DNA of 64,000 bases from Ramlibacter rhizophilus (GTDB lineage Bacteria; Pseudomonadota; Gammaproteobacteria; Burkholderiales; Burkholderiaceae_C). Made by a program: the position numbers and the translations under genes. The notes under the pieces were generated by a model that saw nothing but the letters and a program-made list of their open reading frames with translations, was not told the origin of the DNA and did no database searches. Below, piece by piece: positions 60,222 to 64,000 of the stretch (position 1 is the first letter of the stretch; each line of letters opens with the position of its first letter). The stretch spans positions 620,001 through 684,000 of the forward strand of contig NZ_SMLL01000001.1 of NCBI RefSeq assembly GCF_004681965.1, given 5' to 3'.

Positions 60222-61387
60222 GCGGATCTCCCGAGCAGCACGGCGCCGGTGCACAGGCACCGGTCGTAGGTGACCATGCCGAAGCCCGTCACCAGGCCCA
60301 GTTGCGCCTCGGGCACGCTGCGTTCGCCCGCCTGGCCCGTGAGCTGGCGGATGGTCTCCGTCATGCCGATGAAGCCGCCGGCCGCACCCGCCTGTCCGCA
60401 GGACAGCTGGCCGCCGCTGGTGTTGTTGGGAAAGCTGCCATCGAAGCGCGTGTCCTGCGCGCGCACGAAGGCGGGGCCTTCGCCCTTCTCGCAGAAGCCC
60501 AGGTCCTCGAACTGGATCATCACGATCACGGGGTAGTCGTCATAGGTCTGGATGAAGTCCACGTCCTCGGGCCGGGCGCCGGCCTGGGCATACAGGTCTT
60601 CGCGGTCCACCAGCCAGCCGCCGCGCACCATCACCGGGTCGTCGGCGAAGGCGTTGTGCCGCTCGATGGCCCCGCGCAGCAGCGCGTGCGGCAGGCCCAG
60701 CTCGCGCGCGCGCTCCTCGCGCATCACCAGGAAGGCCTCGGCCCCTGCGCAAGGCATCACGCAGTCGAAGAGGTGGATGGGGTCCGAGATGGGCCGGGCG
60801 GCCATGTACTCGTCCAGCGTGAGCGGCTTCTTGAAGAGGGCGTTGGGGTTCTTCAGGGCATTGGCGCGCTGGGCCACCGCGATGCGCCCGAAGTCCTCGC
60901 GCGTGGCGCCGAACTGCCGCATGTAGTTGGCCATGATCATGGCGAAGATGGAGTTCGGCCCGCCCGAGCCGTAGGGGTAGCTCGCGTCCCGCGCGAAGCC
61001 GCTGAAGGAGCCGAGCATCTGGCGGAAGGAGTCCACGTGGTTGGTGTCCGCCGCCACGCAGGCCACGATGTCGGCGTCGCCGGCCTGCACCGCGCGCGCC
61101 GCGCGGCGCAGCGCCATCACGCCGCTCGCGCCGCCGGTGGGCACGTGGTCCAGCCAGCGTGGCGACACCCCCAGGTGCTGGGTCACGCCCACGGCGGTGT
61201 CCGGCGCGAGCGAGAAGCTGCTGATGGTCAGGCCGTCGATCTGGGCCTTGTCCAGGCCCGAGGCGTCCAGCAGCGCCCGCAGCGCCTGGCCGATGAACCA
61301 GTGCGCGCCGTGCGTGGAGTAGCGCACGTAAGGCACCGTGACGGGCACCGCCACGGCAACGCCCTCGTAGGACTGGCGCCGCTTCAT
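60218..61387 (-). CDS. Thiolase-fold protein (SCP2/Ltp2-like) lacking the catalytic Cys
   Basis: 389 aa. The fold is clear: HVPTGGASGVMALRRAARAVQAGDAD (~81-106) and PNNTSGGQLSCGQAGAAGGFIG (~320-341). But the nucleophile position of the usual ACATG is Gly86 (TGGASG), and the classic SxGHPxG His is Gln332. SCP2-like IQTYDDYPVIVMIQFEDLGFCEKGEG (~279-304) supplies Tyr282 and Tyr285. This pattern is that of Ltp2-type retro-aldolases rather than thiolases. The DUF35 partner is the next gene. ATG 61387 chosen; the frame to 61426 overlaps the ligase. Confidence 0.85.
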   Translation of the reverse strand: MKRRQSYEGVAVAVPVTVPYVRYSTHGAHWFIGQALRALLDASGLDKAQIDGLTISSFSLAPDTAVGVTQHLGVSPRWLDHVPTGGASGVMALRRAARAVQAGDADIVACVAADTNHVDSFRQMLGSFSGFARDASYPYGSGGPNSIFAMIMANYMRQFGATREDFGRIAVAQRANALKNPNALFKKPLTLDEYMAARPISDPIHLFDCVMPCAGAEAFLVMREERARELGLPHALLRGAIERHNAFADDPVMVRGGWLVDREDLYAQAGARPEDVDFIQTYDDYPVIVMIQFEDLGFCEKGEGPAFVRAQDTRFDGSFPNNTSGGQLSCGQAGAAGGFIGMTETIRQLTGQAGERSVPEAQLGLVTGFGMVTYDRCLCTGAVLLGRSA

Positions 61388-63003
61388 GCTGATTGCCTCT
61401 TCTTGAGGGCACGCGTGTCGATGCAAACCTCCGTTCCCGGCAGCGTGCGGGCCAGCTCGCGCAGCTGCGCGCGCTGGATCTTCTGCGACAGGGTCAGCGG
61501 CACCGCGTCCACGAAGGCCACATAACCCGGCGCCTTGTAGTAGGCCAGCTGCGCCAGCGCGTGCCGAACGATGCTTTCGGCCAACGCCGCGCGCTCGCCC
61601 GCCGCAACCGGCTCGCGCAGGATGATGCAGGCCAGCACCTCGTCCCCGCGCACCTCGTCGGGCGCGGCCGCGACGGCGGCGCTGCGCACGGCGGGGTGCT
61701 GGTTCAGCACGCTCTCCACCTCCACCGCCGAGATGTTCTCGCCGCTGCGGCGGATCACGTTCTTCTTGCGGTCCACGAAGTACAGGTGCCCGGTGTCATC
61801 CCGTCGCACCATGTCCCCGGTGTGGAACCAGCCGCCGTCCCAGGCCGCTTCGGTCGCAGCCTCGTCCTTGAGGTAGCCGCTGAAGAAGTGGCGGCGCGGG
61901 TCGTCGCCACGCGCGCGCACCCACAGCTCGCCGGGAACGCCGTCCGGCACGGGGGCGCCGTCCTCGTCCACCAGGCGCACCTCGACGAAATCCTCGGGTG
62001 CGCCGAAGCAGCTCGTGCCCACGTGGCGCGGTTCGTGGTTGGCCATGATGCAGGCGGCGGCGCCGGTCTCCGTCATGGCCCAGGCCTCCACCAGGGGAAA
62101 GCCGAACCGCTCCTCGAACACCGCATGGTGCCGCTTGTCCACGCCGGCCCCGAAGCCCCAGCGCACCGCGTGCGCCCGGTCCTCGGGCGAAGGCGGCGCG
62201 GACAGCAGCATGGCCGGCATCACGCCGAGGTAATGCACGATGGTCGCGCGCGCCTCGCGCACGCTGCGCCACCAGCTCGTCGGGTGGAAGCGGTCCAACT
62301 GGACGAGGCAACCACCGGCGGTGACGACCACCATGGTGGAGAAGGCCATCGCGTTCACGTGGTTCAGCGGCAGCGGCGTGATCACGCGCTCCTGGTCGGG
62401 CCGCACCGAGCAGACGCCGTCCAGCGCGGCGTACCAGTCGCCGGCGCGCAGGAAGTAGGCATTGGACAGGCGGCATCCTTTGGGCCGGCCGGTGGTGCCC
62501 GAGGTGTAGAGGAGGGCGCACTCGCTGTCCGGCCCGGGCGGGGCCGCTTCGGGCGCCGCGCGCGGGGCCGGCGGCGGCGTGTCTTCGCCGTCCCACAGCG
62601 CCATGGGCACGCCGGCCGCCTCGGCGGCCCGGCGCAGGTCGCCGCCGCGCGCGGGCAGCGTGACCGCGAGCGCGATTTCGCTGTGGCCGACCAAATACTC
62701 GAGTTCGGCCGACCGCATCTCGGCGTTGACCGGCACCACGCTCGCGCCCAGCGCATTGAGCGCGAACCAGTGGAACAGGAAGGCCGGCCGGTTCTCCAGC
62801 AGAAGCCCGACGCGGTGCCCGTGCCCGTAGCCGGCTTCGGCATAGGCCTGGCGCAGCCGCTGCACTTCGGCGGCGGCGTCGCTCCAGCTCACGGGGCCAG
62901 GCTCGATGCCGTACACCTCGGCGGCCACGGCATCGACGAAGAGGAAGTCGGCGCCGGGCGTGCGCGCGGCGGTGGCGAGAAAGCGCTGGGCGACCGTGCT
63001 CAT
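61384..63003 (-). CDS. Class I adenylate-forming acyl-CoA ligase
   Basis: 539 aa AMP-dependent synthetase/ligase. Core motifs A3 LLYTSGTTGRPKGC (~165-178), A5 AWAMTETGAAACIM (~310-325), A8 DTGHLYFVDRKKNVIRRSGENIS (~407-430) and the C-terminal Lys in LSQKIQRAQLR. Makes a CoA ester from an acid, starting the side-chain or ring route. Substrate unknown; the operon suggests an aryl or alkyl acid. Start ATG 63003; 7 nt after the dioxygenase beta gene, and overlaps the thiolase by 4 nt. Confidence 0.92.
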   Translation of the reverse strand: MSTVAQRFLATAARTPGADFLFVDAVAAEVYGIEPGPVSWSDAAAEVQRLRQAYAEAGYGHGHRVGLLLENRPAFLFHWFALNALGASVVPVNAEMRSAELEYLVGHSEIALAVTLPARGGDLRRAAEAAGVPMALWDGEDTPPPAPRAAPEAAPPGPDSECALLYTSGTTGRPKGCRLSNAYFLRAGDWYAALDGVCSVRPDQERVITPLPLNHVNAMAFSTMVVVTAGGCLVQLDRFHPTSWWRSVREARATIVHYLGVMPAMLLSAPPSPEDRAHAVRWGFGAGVDKRHHAVFEERFGFPLVEAWAMTETGAAACIMANHEPRHVGTSCFGAPEDFVEVRLVDEDGAPVPDGVPGELWVRARGDDPRRHFFSGYLKDEAATEAAWDGGWFHTGDMVRRDDTGHLYFVDRKKNVIRRSGENISAVEVESVLNQHPAVRSAAVAAAPDEVRGDEVLACIILREPVAAGERAALAESIVRHALAQLAYYKAPGYVAFVDAVPLTLSQKIQRAQLRELARTLPGTEVCIDTRALKKRQSA

Positions 63004-63010
63004 GGGCTTT

Positions 63011-63493
63011 TCAGATGAACAGCTGCACCGGCGGCAGCGCGGCGTCCGGATTGAGCAGGTTGACCCGCTTGAGCGTCATGCGCAGAGCACCGTCCTCCAC
63101 CGTGAGGTGGTGGAAGAAGGTGCCCACGAGGAACTGCACCGTGTCGTGCTGGCTCTCGGTGTAGTGGAACTCGGTGCGCACCACATAGCGGTTCGCCTCG
63201 GGCTCGTAACTTTCCACCGTGGGCACCTGCAGCAGGTGGTGGCAGCGGCTGGGCGGCTGCTGCGAGAACGCACGCGGGCTCTTCAGGCGGGCGATGCGCA
63301 GCTCGCGCAGCAGCTTGTCTTCGTACAGGTGCGAGGTGTGCTCCCGGCCGTCGGGCTGGTCGGGCACCAGGGGAACCCAGTAGATGGCATCCCGGGTGAA
63401 CAGGGCGTTCCACTCCTCGTAGCGGCCGGCATCGAGCAGGCGGCACTCGCGGACGACGAAGTCGATCAGGTCCTGGCGGGTGATGTCGGTCAT
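63011..63493 (-). CDS. Aromatic-ring-hydroxylating dioxygenase beta subunit
   Basis: 160 aa, normal for the SnoaL/NTF2-like beta subunits. N-terminus DLIDFVVRECRLLDAGRYEEWNALFTRDAIYWVPLVPDQPDG is a family signature, and YVVRTEFHYTESQHDTVQFLVGTFFHHLTVEDGALRMTLKRVNL ends the sheet. It supports the alpha subunit structurally. The ATG overlaps the alpha stop by 4 nt. Confidence 0.93.
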   Translation of the reverse strand: MTDITRQDLIDFVVRECRLLDAGRYEEWNALFTRDAIYWVPLVPDQPDGREHTSHLYEDKLLRELRIARLKSPRAFSQQPPSRCHHLLQVPTVESYEPEANRYVVRTEFHYTESQHDTVQFLVGTFFHHLTVEDGALRMTLKRVNLLNPDAALPPVQLFI

Positions 63494-64000
63494 CGGGCGC
63501 TCTCCGCCGGCATGGTCAGCGTCATGTACCGGGCCCAGGCGCGGTACTGGTTGCGCATGGAGATCTCGCTCAGGCCATTGGTGGTCACCTCCGCCTGGCC
63601 GACCTCGGACGGATCGTAGTCGCGGTGCAGGCTGACCCAGTCGTTGCCGCTGGCGTGCAGCCCGAGCTGGATGCCCCGGTAGGCCTGCAGGTCGTCGTGC
63701 CCCACCACCGAGAAGGGCGAGTTGATCAGGCGGCTGTAGGTGGTCGTGCGCTGCAGCAGCTCGGGCGGCGCGCCCTTGAGGCGGAAGGTCCAGCTCTCGA
63801 TCAGGGTCTTGTCCACCGCGATGGGCTTGACCACGCGGATGGCCTGGATGGCGCCCTTGATGGTCAGGTTGGGGTAGTAGACGGTGTTGTGCCGCGTGAG
63901 CCCCAGGATCTGGTGCGCGCGCTCCTCGCCGTAGGCGGCCACCATGGCCTGCTCGTAGCCGGGCAGGCCCGAGTACTTGCTGTGGATGCTGAAGTTCACG
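63490..64000 (-). CDS. Aromatic-ring-hydroxylating dioxygenase alpha subunit, C-terminal part; gene continues past window end
   Basis: Only the last ~169 residues are inside, so the Rieske cluster and most of the catalytic domain lie beyond 64000; the GTG at 63999 is not the start. The part present reads YYPNLTIKGAIQAIRVVKPIAVDKTLIESWTFRLKGAPPELLQRTTTYSRLINSPFSVVGHDDLQAYRGIQLGLHASGNDW, typical of the catalytic-domain end (VxxP and DDxE..RxQ-type region) in benzoate/terephthalate-like oxygenases. No reductase or ferredoxin gene is seen in the window; they may be upstream. Confidence 0.9.
   Translation of the reverse strand, partial: VNFSIHSKYSGLPGYEQAMVAAYGEERAHQILGLTRHNTVYYPNLTIKGAIQAIRVVKPIAVDKTLIESWTFRLKGAPPELLQRTTTYSRLINSPFSVVGHDDLQAYRGIQLGLHASGNDWVSLHRDYDPSEVGQAEVTTNGLSEISMRNQYRAWARYMTLTMPAESAR

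Overview
The window is a 64 kb piece of a high-GC chromosome from a betaproteobacterium, most likely Burkholderiales, family Comamonadaceae (Ramlibacter/Variovorax-like). The clues are the gene order exbB-exbD-lpxK-Trm112-kdsB-adk next to xseA, the icd/csp/clpS/clpA block, a Burkholderiales-type dispersed repeat containing CGTTCGGGC..GAGCCTGTCGAAG, and the mix of IclR, TRAP and acyl-CoA genes. Coding density is very high and many genes overlap by 4 nt (ATGA or GTGA). I see no rRNA, tRNA, CRISPR array, phage or insertion sequence. Most of the long open frames on the strand opposite real genes are GC-driven shadows and are left out.

Layout. 1-2.6 kb: two 2-isopropylmalate synthases of different subfamilies in tandem. 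2.7-6.9 kb: PbpG-like peptidase, IclR regulator, and a bpt-aat-phosphopantetheinyl transferase operon. 7-8.5 kb: DUF421 membrane protein and CDF metal exporter. 8.5-14.7 kb: a GntR-centred catabolic locus with an enolase-superfamily enzyme on one side and an ABC importer plus GMC oxidoreductase on the other, separated by 23 bp containing a perfect palindrome. 14.9-21 kb: amino-acid permease, signal-bearing methyltransferase, lactate-permease family, GH15 glycosidase. 21-25.7 kb: two large hybrid histidine kinases. 25.8-28.6 kb: a degenerate RmuC-like coiled-coil protein, a GST and an unknown protein. 28.6-34.2 kb: a fatty/hydroxy-acid operon (HADH, ECH, Crp/Fnr, APH-type kinase, acyl-CoA dehydrogenase).

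34.3-41.8 kb: FimV-like protein, a 2-hydroxyacid dehydrogenase and a DUF1993 protein bracketed by four copies of a ~119-bp dyad-symmetric repeat, then lexA with two tandem SOS boxes facing an asparaginase gene. 41.8-50.6 kb: housekeeping (adk, kdsB, lpxK, exbBD, xseA, sodB, icd, csp). The exbB/xseA gap is AT-rich and carries a perfect DnaA box and an IHF-type site. 50.8-53.7 kb: clpS-clpA.

54.4-64 kb (minus strand): a tightly coupled catabolic operon read right to left: Rieske dioxygenase alpha and beta, CoA ligase, thiolase-fold enzyme, DUF35-SDR fusion, cyclase-family hydrolase, SDR, followed by a TRAP transporter (P, Q, M). This is the most original part. The thiolase-fold protein lacks the nucleophilic cysteine, and its partner is a zinc-ribbon/OB DUF35 domain fused to an SDR domain that has lost its catalytic tyrosine. 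By analogy with the Ltp2-ChsH2 steroid retro-aldolase, the pair may be a carbon-carbon lyase rather than a thiolase. That is an inference from motifs, not a demonstrated function.
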